Shown here: piece after piece, positions 20,752-29,290 of the stretch
Layout of the letters: each line of letters opens with the position of its first letter
Position numbering within the stretch: position 1 is the first letter of the stretch
DNA from: Hyphomicrobiales bacterium
GTDB taxonomy: Bacteria > Pseudomonadota > Alphaproteobacteria > Rhizobiales > Rhizobiaceae
Length of the DNA: 64,000 nucleotides
NCBI GenBank assembly: GCA_900472625.1
Contig: UCIT01000015.1
Coordinates: 140,624 to 204,623 of the forward strand
Reading direction: 5' to 3'
Made by a program: the position numbers and the translations under genes
Notes under the pieces: model-generated
The model's database searches: none
What the model was told of the DNA's origin: nothing
What the model saw: the letters and a program-made list of their open reading frames with translations, nothing else

Positions 20752-21603
20752 TCAGATTTTCCTGCGCATCAGCGCCACGGTCATGCCAATCTGGCGGCGC
20801 CACTGCGACTGTTGCGGTGAGCGATCGAACAGCCCCGCTCCCGCCTTCTGCGCCTTGACCAGCACCGGGCCCGCCGGCGCGGCCGGCAAGAAGGCCGGAA
20901 AGACCGTTTGCGGTATCGCAACCTTGCGAGCACGTGCCAGATGATCGCGTCCGAGCCCGGCGAAGGCCTCGATGGCGGCGGATATGCGCGCCTTGTCTTC
21001 GCCGGCAAGAAACGTGTTGCGGTCGAGCCCGGTGGCGGCGAGGATTTCCAGCGGGATATAGACCTGGCCGCGGTGGCGGTGGAGCGGCATCAGCAGCAGC
21101 AGACCCGAGATCGCCTGCGCCACACCGGCGTGGCCGGCGGCCTCGGCCGATTGCGGCGCGTCATCGGGCGACAGCACCAGGCTGGCCAGCTGGATGAGCG
21201 CCGACGCTGTTTCGCCTGCATAGCCTTCGAGCGAAACCCGCGTTTCCATCGGATCGTCGTAGAGATCGAAGATGCGGGCGTCGATCATGTCGGAAAACGT
21301 CTGGCGCGGCAGCCGGTGCGTTTCGATCGCCGACAGCAATGCAGAGGCGACCGGGTTCGCCTCCGTCGAGCCATGAGCGTTGCCGTCCAGCAGGTCGCGC
21401 CAATACTGCATGCGCACTTCGCCGGGCAACGGCTCGTGGACGAGGTCGCGGATGCGGGCGAGTTCGGCATTGAAAGCATAGAGCGCCGCCAGAGCGCCGC
21501 GCTTGTCTTCCGGCGACAGAAGGCAGGCAAGATAGCGGTCGCGGTCGCTGTCGCGCAGCATCGCCAGGCAGATGTCCTGGCTTGTCGAAGACGGATCGGT
21601 CAT
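20752..21603 (-). CDS. squalene/phytoene synthase-fold protein, NDUFAF6-like
   Basis: A 283-residue all-helical protein of the squalene/phytoene synthase family. The stretch AQAISGLLLLMPLHRHRG, followed by QVYIPLEI, resembles mitochondrial NDUFAF6. The two aspartate-rich substrate motifs (DxxxD) of true prenyl synthases are not preserved: the first region reads ELARIRDLV and the second lacks paired Asp. It is therefore probably not a terpene enzyme. Its start lies 3 bp after the stop of the Mth938/NDUFAF3-like gene, in the yajC-secDF operon. A role in membrane-complex assembly, by analogy to complex I assembly factors, is inferred. Confidence 0.82.
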   Translation of the reverse strand: MTDPSSTSQDICLAMLRDSDRDRYLACLLSPEDKRGALAALYAFNAELARIRDLVHEPLPGEVRMQYWRDLLDGNAHGSTEANPVASALLSAIETHRLPRQTFSDMIDARIFDLYDDPMETRVSLEGYAGETASALIQLASLVLSPDDAPQSAEAAGHAGVAQAISGLLLLMPLHRHRGQVYIPLEILAATGLDRNTFLAGEDKARISAAIEAFAGLGRDHLARARKVAIPQTVFPAFLPAAPAGPVLVKAQKAGAGLFDRSPQQSQWRRQIGMTVALMRRKI

Positions 21604-21606
21604 GCG

Positions 21607-21993
21607 TCAGACCGCGATCAGCGCCGCCGCTACCGCGCGGGACTCGAGCAACATGATGTTGAAGGTGCGGACCGCGGCGCCGGTGTTCATCGAATCCGAC
21701 GAGATGTTCGCCGCCTTCAGCGCGGCCTTCAGGTCGGCCGGGATCGGACGCATGTCGATGCCGGTGCCGAGCAGCAGGAACTCGATTTCCGACGCCTCGT
21801 TCAGCACGCGCTGCAGGTTATCGATCGACAGTGGCTTGGTTTCATCCATGTCCCAACCGTGAATGCCGGAAGGCAGGCACAGGATGGAGCCGCGATGCGA
21901 CATGTCGGCGAAGCGGAAGCCGCCGTTGCCGTAAGTATCGAGCGGGGCGCGTCCGGGAAAGTGCGCCTCGCGTATTTCTATGCCTCTTGCCAT
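21607..21993 (-). CDS. Mth938-domain protein, NDUFAF3-like
   Basis: A 128-residue protein of the Mth938/DUF498 fold. It contains the family segments GWDMD and EFLLLGTG, with MNTGAAVRTFNIML near the C-terminus. The eukaryotic relative NDUFAF3 is an assembly factor of respiratory complex I. The ATG at 21993 (MARGIEIREA) is 4 bp after the secDF stop, and the next gene starts 3 bp after this one ends, so all three are translationally coupled. Placement after a membrane-insertion machine fits a role in inserting or assembling membrane subunits; this is inference. Confidence 0.85.
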   Translation of the reverse strand: MARGIEIREAHFPGRAPLDTYGNGGFRFADMSHRGSILCLPSGIHGWDMDETKPLSIDNLQRVLNEASEIEFLLLGTGIDMRPIPADLKAALKAANISSDSMNTGAAVRTFNIMLLESRAVAAALIAV

Positions 21994-21997
21994 ATTC

Positions 21998-24559
21998 TCA
22001 CACTGCCGGATTGCCGGGCTGTGGCCGCGGTTCCGATGCTTTCTCGTTCTGGTCGTTGTCGATTGCATCGGGACGGAGCTTGAAGACGATCAGCACCGGT
22101 GCCGCGATGTAAATGGAGGAAAATGTGCCGATGGCAACGCCTGCCAGCATGATGAAGGCAAACGAGCGGATGACCTCGCCGCCGAACAGCGCCAGCGCTA
22201 GCAGTGCCAGCATCGTGGTTGCCGCCGTCAGCACGGTGCGCGACAGCGTCTGGTTGATCGTCGCGTCGATCAGGATCGGCAGCGGCATCTTGCGGTAGCG
22301 ATGCAGGTTTTCGCGCATGCGGTCGTAGACGACGACGGTGTCGTTGAGGGAGTAGCCGATGATCGTCAGCAGTGCGGCGACGCTGGTCAGGTTGAACTCG
22401 ATGCCGGTGAGCACGAAGAGCCCGAGCACGAGGATGATGTCATGCAGTGCAGCGACGATCGCGCCGACGGCGAACTGCCAAGCAAACCGCGTCCAGATAT
22501 AGACGAGGATGACGACGAGCGACGCCAGCACGCCGAGCGTGGCTGCCCGCGTCAGTTCACCTGAAATCGCCGGACCGACCACCTCGACGCGGCGGAAATC
22601 GTAGTCGTTGCCAAGTTCGTCGCGCACCAGCGTGATCGCCGACTGTTCGGCGTTTTCGCCACCGCCCTGCGCCTGCAGCTGGATCAGCGCGCTCGAAGGA
22701 TCGGACAGGCGACGCGCCGCGATGTCGCCGATCGGCAGGTCACCGAGCCGTGCGCGGATATCCTCGACGTCGGCTGCGCCCTGCTTCGCCTTGACCTCAA
22801 CGATGGAGCCGCCGGCGAAATCGATGCCGAGATGCATGCCGACCGTCGCAAAACCGATCATCGCCGCGATGCAGACCGCCGCGGACGCCGTGAAGGTATA
22901 GCGTCGGATGCCCATGAAGCGGATGTTGGCGCGGTCGAAAATGCCGGTCTGGATGTCTTTCGGCAAATGCTTCGGATGACGCCGGTGCAGCCATGTCACC
23001 ACGATCCAGCGCGTCAGCGTCACCGAGGTGAACACCGTCGTCAGGATGCCGGCGGCGAGCGTGACGGAAAAACCGCGCACGGCGTCGTTGCCGAGGAGAT
23101 TGAGAATGACGGCGGCAATGAAAATCGTCACGTTGGCGTCGAGGATCGTCATGATCGCCTTGGAGAAGCCGTGATCGATCGCCTCGAAGAACGGGCGCCC
23201 TGTCTTTGCTTCCTCGCGGATGCGCTCATAGATCAACACATTGGCATCGACGGCCATGCCCATGATCAGCACGATGCCGGCAACGCCCGGCAAGGTCAGC
23301 GTCGCGCCGATAAGGCTCAGCACTGCCAGGATCAGGATCAGGTTGAACAGCAGTGACAGAGCAGCGATAACACCGAGGCCACGGTAGAAGCCGACCATCA
23401 GGCCGATCACAAGGATTGCCGCCACGATGCCGGCAACGAGACCGGCGCGGGCCGATTCAGCGCCGAGCGTCGGGCTGACACTGCGCTCCTCGACCGTCGT
23501 CAGCGTCGCGGGCAAGGCACCGGCGCGCAGCATCAGCGCAAGATCGCTGGCGCCCTCTTCGGTATAGGTGACCGGGATCGTTCCCTTGCCGTCGAGAATG
23601 GGCGCGGTGATCGGCAGCTGCGCCATGACCTGATCATCGAAGATGATCGCCAGATGGCGGCCGATGTTCTGCTGCGTCTTCTCCGCAAGCCGCTTGGTGC
23701 CCTCGGCGTCGAGCTGGTAGTTGATCGACACGGTATCGGCCTGCGCATCCACCGCCGACTGCACGTCGATGACGTTGGCGCTGGTGATGAAATCGGTGCG
23801 ATCGACAAGATAGGGGATGGGCGGATCGTCGAGGGAATAGAGAACCTCCGATGAGGCCGGCCAGCGACCGTTGATCGCCTGCTGACCGGTCATGCTTTCG
23901 TCGATCATCCGCACCGAGATCTTGGCCGGTTCATTGAGAACGCTCTTCAGCCGCTCGGCGTCGACGCTGCCGAGAACCTGCACGTCGATGCGGTCCGCAC
24001 CTTCGGTCTTGACGATGAAATCGGCGTTGCCGAGCCCTGCTATGCGGCGGGTGACGACCTCGATCGACTGGGCCTGCGCCGCGGCAATCGCACGATCGAT
24101 CGCTGCGTTGGCGATCTCGAAGGCCAACTCGCCATTCTCATTTCGCTGAAGGGTAATGTTCTGCGTCGAGCCACCGAGCAAGCCACCCTTGGTGGCCGCG
24201 GTCAAATCCTTGAGCGTATCGACGGCTGACTGAACCTGGGCGGGATCGGTGATCTTGACGGTGACGGTCTGGTTGTTGCCGGTGAGGCCGGTGTAGCGGA
24301 TATTCGCCTGCCGCAGCCTGCGGCTGATATCGCCGACGGTGGCAATCAGTTGCTGCCGCGATATATCGGCACGATCGACCTCGAATACGGCGTGCGTGCC
24401 GCCCCTCAGATCGGCGCCGGCAACGACGTGCGCATGAGACAGCCACGCGGGCAGGTTTTCCCGCTGGCTGCTCGATAGAAAATTGGGGGCCGCGATCAGC
24501 ACGGCCACCAGCACCACGATCCAGATCAGAACGGTCTTCCAGCGGGAAAAATGAAGCAT
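21998..24559 (-). CDS. secDF: fused protein-export membrane protein SecDF
   Basis: An 853-residue fusion of SecD and SecF, the proton-driven RND-type subunits that assist SecYEG translocation. The SecD half has an N-terminal helix, a large periplasmic domain (about 30-370, with DLRGG near residue 50) and five hydrophobic helices. The SecF half begins near residue 555 and carries the GIDFAGG motif (about 570-580). Fused SecDF is usual in Rhizobiaceae. It follows yajC by 59 bp and is coupled to the Mth938 gene downstream. Start ATG at 24559. Confidence 0.95.
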   Translation of the reverse strand: MLHFSRWKTVLIWIVVLVAVLIAAPNFLSSSQRENLPAWLSHAHVVAGADLRGGTHAVFEVDRADISRQQLIATVGDISRRLRQANIRYTGLTGNNQTVTVKITDPAQVQSAVDTLKDLTAATKGGLLGGSTQNITLQRNENGELAFEIANAAIDRAIAAAQAQSIEVVTRRIAGLGNADFIVKTEGADRIDVQVLGSVDAERLKSVLNEPAKISVRMIDESMTGQQAINGRWPASSEVLYSLDDPPIPYLVDRTDFITSANVIDVQSAVDAQADTVSINYQLDAEGTKRLAEKTQQNIGRHLAIIFDDQVMAQLPITAPILDGKGTIPVTYTEEGASDLALMLRAGALPATLTTVEERSVSPTLGAESARAGLVAGIVAAILVIGLMVGFYRGLGVIAALSLLFNLILILAVLSLIGATLTLPGVAGIVLIMGMAVDANVLIYERIREEAKTGRPFFEAIDHGFSKAIMTILDANVTIFIAAVILNLLGNDAVRGFSVTLAAGILTTVFTSVTLTRWIVVTWLHRRHPKHLPKDIQTGIFDRANIRFMGIRRYTFTASAAVCIAAMIGFATVGMHLGIDFAGGSIVEVKAKQGAADVEDIRARLGDLPIGDIAARRLSDPSSALIQLQAQGGGENAEQSAITLVRDELGNDYDFRRVEVVGPAISGELTRAATLGVLASLVVILVYIWTRFAWQFAVGAIVAALHDIILVLGLFVLTGIEFNLTSVAALLTIIGYSLNDTVVVYDRMRENLHRYRKMPLPILIDATINQTLSRTVLTAATTMLALLALALFGGEVIRSFAFIMLAGVAIGTFSSIYIAAPVLIVFKLRPDAIDNDQNEKASEPRPQPGNPAV

Positions 24560-24618
24560 TTTCTCTCGACTATGTCAGATCCGGGCGATCCGGTTCGCGG
24601 GGGGTATCGGCTTGGTGA

Positions 24619-24963
24619 CTACGCAGCGTCGGCCTTGACTGGCTCGCCCTTGACGCGGATTTCGGCGACGCCGGTGCGGACGATGCGAACGCGCACGCCA
24701 TCAGCAATTTCGACTTCGACTTCCTTTTCGTCAATCACCTTGGTGACCTTGCCGACGAGGCCGCCCGAGGTCACGACCTGATCGCCGCGGCGGATCGCCT
24801 TCAAGGCTTCGTCACGCTTCTTGGCCTGAGCGCGCTGCGGGCGGATGAGCAGGAAATACCAGACGACCATCAGCGGCACGAACAGGATGATCATTTCGAA
24901 GCCGGAACCGAAAGGCGATGCCGCGCCGTCGGCGGCCTGGGCGAATGCCGGGGTGATGAACAT
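24619..24963 (-). CDS. yajC: preprotein translocase subunit YajC
   Basis: A 114-residue single-pass membrane protein that joins SecDF in the holotranslocon. A short N-terminus (MFITPAFAQA) and one transmembrane helix (about residues 23-42) are followed by the conserved cytosolic RPQRAQAKKRDE stretch and a small beta-rich domain. It is the first gene of the secDF operon and is divergent from the DUF815 ATPase gene, with about 210 bp between start codons for both promoters. Confidence 0.95.
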   Translation of the reverse strand: MFITPAFAQAADGAASPFGSGFEMIILFVPLMVVWYFLLIRPQRAQAKKRDEALKAIRRGDQVVTSGGLVGKVTKVIDEKEVEVEIADGVRVRIVRTGVAEIRVKGEPVKADAA

Positions 24964-25171
24964 GCTAAACTCCTCAAACTTTTCCGGAGGCGGAATGTCG
25001 CCTTTTTCTCGGTGGCCGGACTATAATTATGGTCTTTGCGATTGCAACAGAAACAGCCGAAAACCGTACCGATTCCGCTGCCTCATAACCTTTCCGCGAA
25101 GAAAAGGCCATGCTACCCGGCTTCGAAAAGCGAATGGCACACAAGAGCATATGCACGAAGGAGGAAACGCC

Positions 25172-26044
25172 ATGGCCGATGACGTCAACAGCATCATTCT
25201 CGGCGAACTTCGCCGCCTCGCCGATGCCGTCGAGCGACTGGCGGGACCGCTGCCCGCCGTCAACGACTGGGAGGCCGCCGACTGTTTCGTGTGGTCCCCT
25301 GCCCGCCAGCACCTGCAACCCGTGGCGCGGCCCAATCGCGTCGCATTGACGCTCATCCGCGGCGTCGATCGCGTCCGCGATATCCTGCATGAAAACACGG
25401 TGCGTTTCGCTGAAGGGTTTGCCGCCAACAACGTGCTCCTGTGGGGCGCGCGCGGCATGGGCAAGTCGTCGCTGGTGAAGGCTGTTCACGAAGATGTCAG
25501 ACGTGAAAGCGGCGTTTCGTTGAAGCTGATCGAGGTGCATCGCGAAGATATCGCCAGTCTGCCGGCCCTGCTCGATCTGCTGAAGGACACGCCGCATCGC
25601 GTAATCGTGTTCTGCGACGATCTTTCCTTCGACCATGACGACACGGCCTACAAGTCGCTGAAGGCGGCGCTCGATGGCGGCGTCGAGGGACGACCTGATA
25701 ACGTGCTGTTCTATGCAACGTCGAACCGACGCCACCTCCTGCCGCGCCACATGATGGAGAACGAACAGTCGACGGCGATCAATCCGTCGGAAGCGGTCGA
25801 GGAGAAGGTGTCGCTGTCGGACCGCTTCGGCCTATGGCTCGGCTTCCACAAGTGTAGCCAAGAAGACTACCTGACGATGATCGATGGCTATGCTGCGCAT
25901 TTCAAGCTGCCGCTGGAGCGCGAGAAAATGCATGCCGAAGCGCTGGAATGGGCAACGACCCGCGGCGCTCGTTCAGGCCGCGTGGCCTGGCAGTACATTC
26001 AGGATCTGGCGGGGCGGATGCGGATCGTGCTCGATCGCGACTGA
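25172..26044 (+). CDS. DUF815-family AAA-type ATPase
   Basis: A 290-residue soluble ATPase of the DUF815 family. Walker A is GARGMGKSS (about residues 89-97) and Walker B is VIVFCDD (about 144-150). The C-terminal half carries a conserved FGLWLGFHK stretch and a helical lid. A strong GAAGGAGG ribosome-binding site precedes the ATG at 25172; upstream in-frame ATGs overlap yajC and are unlikely. The family's biological role is unknown; conservation suggests a housekeeping remodelling function. It ends in a bidirectional terminator. Confidence 0.9.
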   Translation: MADDVNSIILGELRRLADAVERLAGPLPAVNDWEAADCFVWSPARQHLQPVARPNRVALTLIRGVDRVRDILHENTVRFAEGFAANNVLLWGARGMGKSSLVKAVHEDVRRESGVSLKLIEVHREDIASLPALLDLLKDTPHRVIVFCDDLSFDHDDTAYKSLKAALDGGVEGRPDNVLFYATSNRRHLLPRHMMENEQSTAINPSEAVEEKVSLSDRFGLWLGFHKCSQEDYLTMIDGYAAHFKLPLEREKMHAEALEWATTRGARSGRVAWQYIQDLAGRMRIVLDRD

Positions 26045-26072
26045 CGGGCTTCAAACTCTCTGGTTTAACGAC

Positions 26073-26098
26073 AAAAGCCCGGCGCTAGCCGGGCTTTT
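26073..26098. terminator. bidirectional terminator
   Basis: A perfect 11-bp stem AAAAGCCCGGC / GCCGGGCTTTT with a 4-nt loop lies between the convergent ATPase gene and the NlpD-like gene. Both strands end in T residues, so it can serve both. Confidence 0.9.
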
Positions 26099-26136
26099 GC
26101 GTGGTTCTCGAGACGCAATACCTGCTCGAGAAATTT

Positions 26137-27732
26137 CTATTCCAGGAAGGTGATCGGGTTGACCGGGGTCGCGTCCTTGCGGACTTCGAAGTGAACCTGT
26201 GGCTGCTTGACGTTGCCGCTCATGCCTGACACTGCGACGGTCTGGCCGCGCTGGATCTTCTGGCCGCGGGTGACGCTCAACGTGTCGGCGTTGCCGTAGA
26301 CGGTGACGGTGCCGTCGTCGTGGCGGACGAGAACCGTGTTGCCGAGTTCCTTCAGGCCGTTGCCGGCATAGATGACGACGCCGTTTTCAGCTGCTTTGAT
26401 GGCCGTGCCCTGCGGCACCGAGATGTCGATACCGTCGTTGCGGCTGCCGTTGACGTTGGCACCGTAGGCGGCGATGACCGCGCCGCGGACCGGCCAGCGA
26501 TACTTGCCGATGCCGGTTGCCTCAGGCGCAGCCGATGCCACTTCCTTCTTGGCGGCGTCGCTGACGCTTTCGCCTGCATCCGGCGCCTTGTAGGTGGCGG
26601 GCTGCGCGGCGGTCGCGGCCGGTGCGGATACCGGCTGGGCGGCCGGCTTCGGTTCGGCCTTGGGCTGGATCGATGCGGTCTTCATGTTATCGGCGGTGCC
26701 GCTGCCGTTCGGGATGTTCAGTTCCTGGCCTATGCGGATGGAACCTGCGGTCAGGTTGTTGGCAGCCTTGATGTCATCGACGCTGTTGCCGGTGGCCTTG
26801 GCGATCTTGGCGAGCGAGTCGCCCGACTTGACGACATAGGTGCCGCCGGCGCCCTTCGGACCCTTGCCTGCCCCGACCGGCGCCTTGCCGGACTGATCGG
26901 CGCTGGCCATCGACTTGTCGCGCGAGGCGTTCGAGCCATTGGGGATGACGGCGAGGTTCTGTTCCTGGTTGCCCTTCGGCTGCGGCTGCTGGCCGCCCTT
27001 GGCGAGTTCGTTCGACTGCGCGGCCGCCTTGGCGGCGTTGCCGCCATTGTAGGTCGGGATGAGGATCACCTGACCGGGCTTCGCGGCGGAGGCGCTCTTC
27101 AGGCCATTGGCGCGCAGCACTTCCTTCTCGGGAACGCCATAGCGATTGGCGAGGATAGCGATGCTCTCGCCGGGACGCATGGTGACCGACGGCGCGTTGG
27201 CCGACGACCAGCCGGAGACCTTCGGGGTCGTGCCAGTAACGATCGTGTCTGTGTTGCCCTTCGGCGGCACGATGACCTGCGACGTGCGCTGCGGCGCGGC
27301 CGCTGCCGGGAACGGCTGGGCCAGCGCTGCCTGCCGTTCGCGAGCCGGCGACATCGGCGCCTGCGACACTGCACCCGGAGCAGCAAGCTCGGAACGCTGT
27401 ACAGAGACAGGGGCAGAGGCCATGCGGGCGCTTGAGCCGTAAGTCGGCTGCTGCGCCGGATATGGCTGGTTCATCGCCTGATTGTTGTTTGCATAGTTGG
27501 GCTGCATCGCGCCGCCCTGCATGTCGGCGCGCGGCACGGGATCACCCTGCAGACCGCTCATGTTCCGGCGAGGAATGGAATTGGTCGTCATCTGGTCCTG
27601 ACCGGACGAAGAGAACAGACCTCCGAAACGTGTCACATCGGAACTGCAGCCTGATGCAGCACTCGCCAGGAGAGCCACAATCAGGGCATTACCGGCAGAC
27701 TTCCCGAACTTTGGCGAAAGACTGAAACGCAT
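26137..27732 (-). CDS. NlpD-like lipoprotein: two LysM domains and a degenerate LytM (M23) domain
   Basis: A 531-residue outer-membrane-type lipoprotein with an ASGC lipobox near residue 29. A low-complexity Gln/Pro/Ala region comes first, then two LysM peptidoglycan-binding modules (about 165-215 and 295-345) and a C-terminal LytM/M23 domain (about 420-531). Zinc ligands are altered: the usual HxGxD position reads NDGID, the YAH position reads YGN, and only the last HFE histidine remains. This pattern matches NlpD/EnvC-type activators of cell-wall amidases rather than an active peptidase. The start could be ATG 27732 or ATG 27744. The surE-pcm neighbourhood is the same as around nlpD elsewhere. 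Confidence 0.88.
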   Translation of the reverse strand: MRFSLSPKFGKSAGNALIVALLASAASGCSSDVTRFGGLFSSSGQDQMTTNSIPRRNMSGLQGDPVPRADMQGGAMQPNYANNNQAMNQPYPAQQPTYGSSARMASAPVSVQRSELAAPGAVSQAPMSPARERQAALAQPFPAAAAPQRTSQVIVPPKGNTDTIVTGTTPKVSGWSSANAPSVTMRPGESIAILANRYGVPEKEVLRANGLKSASAAKPGQVILIPTYNGGNAAKAAAQSNELAKGGQQPQPKGNQEQNLAVIPNGSNASRDKSMASADQSGKAPVGAGKGPKGAGGTYVVKSGDSLAKIAKATGNSVDDIKAANNLTAGSIRIGQELNIPNGSGTADNMKTASIQPKAEPKPAAQPVSAPAATAAQPATYKAPDAGESVSDAAKKEVASAAPEATGIGKYRWPVRGAVIAAYGANVNGSRNDGIDISVPQGTAIKAAENGVVIYAGNGLKELGNTVLVRHDDGTVTVYGNADTLSVTRGQKIQRGQTVAVSGMSGNVKQPQVHFEVRKDATPVNPITFLE

Positions 27733-27858
27733 GACTCGACCCACTGATTACGCAACCATTTGTGGGGATTATTAAAGCGCGTTAGCATTACCAAGCGGTT
27801 AAGGCGGTGGATTCAGCCCGTTTTTTTTGGCAAATCGCTAACCATAGCGCGAGAGAGC

Positions 27859-28512
27859 TCAGAGCTGCGAGGCGACGCGTGGAACAATCGGCAGGTATGG
27901 GGAGTTGAAAAGCTCTTCCCGTTCGAAGCGGCTGCCGGTCTTCGTCAGGCGCACAAGACGACATTCGGTCTCGGAAATGATCAGCGGAGCGATCATCGAG
28001 CCGCCAGAGACAAGCTGGTCGGCGTAAAAGCGCGGCATGCTTTCGAAAGCCGCCGTCACCAGAATGCGATCGAAGGTGCCCTCGCCCTGCAGCCCGGCGC
28101 TGCCGTCGGCCTGTCGGACGATGATGTTGCGGATGCCAAGCGTCTCGAAACGCTTCTGCGCATTCGTGGTCAGCGTCTTGTAGCGATCGATGGTCAGGAC
28201 ACGCTCGGCCATTCGGGCGATCACTGATGTCATGAAGCCGCTGCCGGTGCCGACCTCGAGCACGCGCTGACCGGGCTTGACCTTCAGCTGGTGCAGAACG
28301 CGGACGGCGAAATCGACGCCTTCGAGAAACGAGCCGCATTCGATCGGAATCGTGCGGCTTGAATAGGCCTGCTCGGCAAATTGCGGGGGTACGAACAGCG
28401 AGCGCGGCGCCTGCTCGACCGATGTCAGCAGATCGATATCGGAGACGCCTTCGGCCCGCAGCCTGAGAACGAGCGCCGCAAACTCTTCCTTCTCCACCAG
28501 ACGTGCCGACAA
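27859..28512 (-). CDS. pcm: protein-L-isoaspartate O-methyltransferase
   Basis: A 217-residue SAM-dependent methyltransferase that repairs isoaspartyl damage in proteins. The SAM-binding motif VLEVGTGSGFMT is at about residues 84-95. The N-terminal substrate region, usually IPIGHGQTIS, reads IPIECGSFLEG here, so substrate handling may differ. It starts 6 bp after surE ends, matching the widespread surE-pcm-nlpD order linked to stationary-phase survival. Confidence 0.9.
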   Translation of the reverse strand: MSARLVEKEEFAALVLRLRAEGVSDIDLLTSVEQAPRSLFVPPQFAEQAYSSRTIPIECGSFLEGVDFAVRVLHQLKVKPGQRVLEVGTGSGFMTSVIARMAERVLTIDRYKTLTTNAQKRFETLGIRNIIVRQADGSAGLQGEGTFDRILVTAAFESMPRFYADQLVSGGSMIAPLIISETECRLVRLTKTGSRFEREELFNSPYLPIVPRVASQL

Positions 28513-28518
28513 TGCGAT

Positions 28519-29286
28519 TTACTCCGTACCCGAAAGCGCCCGCGCCACGCGGTCCTGTACGGAATAATCAGTCAGATCCAGTTTCAAAGGTGTTACCGAA
28601 ATCTTGCGATTCTTGAGCGCGTTGACATCGGTGCCCTCGACGAAGGCGCCGGCGCGCTCGCCGAACCGCAGCCAGTAATAGGGGAAACCGCGACCATCTG
28701 CCCGCGCATCGACCTCAAGATTGAAGGCCAGCTTTCCCTGCGCCGTGACTTCCGTTCCCTCGACCTCGTCCGGCCGGCAGTTCGGGAAATTCAGGTTGAG
28801 GAAGGTGCCCTCCGGCAGATCGAGCCCGATCAGCTTCTTCAGCAGCGCCGGCGCATGCGCCTCGGAGACGTCCCAAGGCAGTATCCGCTGGCCGGCCTCA
28901 AGAATGTAGGCCTGGCTGAGCGCGAAGGAACGGACGCCCTGCATGGTGCCTTCGATCGCGCCAGCGATCGTACCGGAATAGGTGACGTCGTCGGCGACGT
29001 TGGAGCCGGCATTGACGCCTGACAGCACGAGGTCCGGCTTGATATCCATCACCTGCTTGATGCCCATGATGACGCAATCGGTCGGCGTGCCGCGCAGCGC
29101 GAAGTGCTTGTCGGAGATCTTGCGCAGGCGCAGCGGCTCCGACAGGCTCAGCGAGTGGGCAAGGCCGCTCTGATCGGTCTCGGGGGCAACGATCCAGACG
29201 TCGTCGGAGAGTGTCCGCGCAATCCGCTCCAGCGCCGCCAGACCTTCCGCGTGAATGCCGTCGTCGTTGGTGAGCAGAATGCGCAT
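28519..29286 (-). CDS. surE: 5'/3'-nucleotidase SurE
   Basis: A 255-residue metal-dependent nucleoside-monophosphate phosphatase. The N-terminal [10 protein letters not shown] carries the paired Asp metal ligands, followed by [12 protein letters not shown] and [12 protein letters not shown] motifs typical of SurE. It lies 4 bp after serS and 6 bp before pcm in one operon. Confidence 0.96.
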   Translation of the reverse strand: MRILLTNDDGIHAEGLAALERIARTLSDDVWIVAPETDQSGLAHSLSLSEPLRLRKISDKHFALRGTPTDCVIMGIKQVMDIKPDLVLSGVNAGSNVADDVTYSGTIAGAIEGTMQGVRSFALSQAYILEAGQRILPWDVSEAHAPALLKKLIGLDLPEGTFLNLNFPNCRPDEVEGTEVTAQGKLAFNLEVDARADGRGFPYYWLRFGERAGAFVEGTDVNALKNRKISVTPLKLDLTDYSVQDRVARALSGTE

Positions 29287-29290
29287 GGGC

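Noticed and set aside
27790-27830. Sequence resembling a tRNA D-arm and anticodon arm (CAAGCGGTTAAGGCGG)
   Set aside because: No matching acceptor or T-arm can be built around it, so it is not a tRNA gene; the similarity is probably chance in the NlpD-like gene's upstream region.
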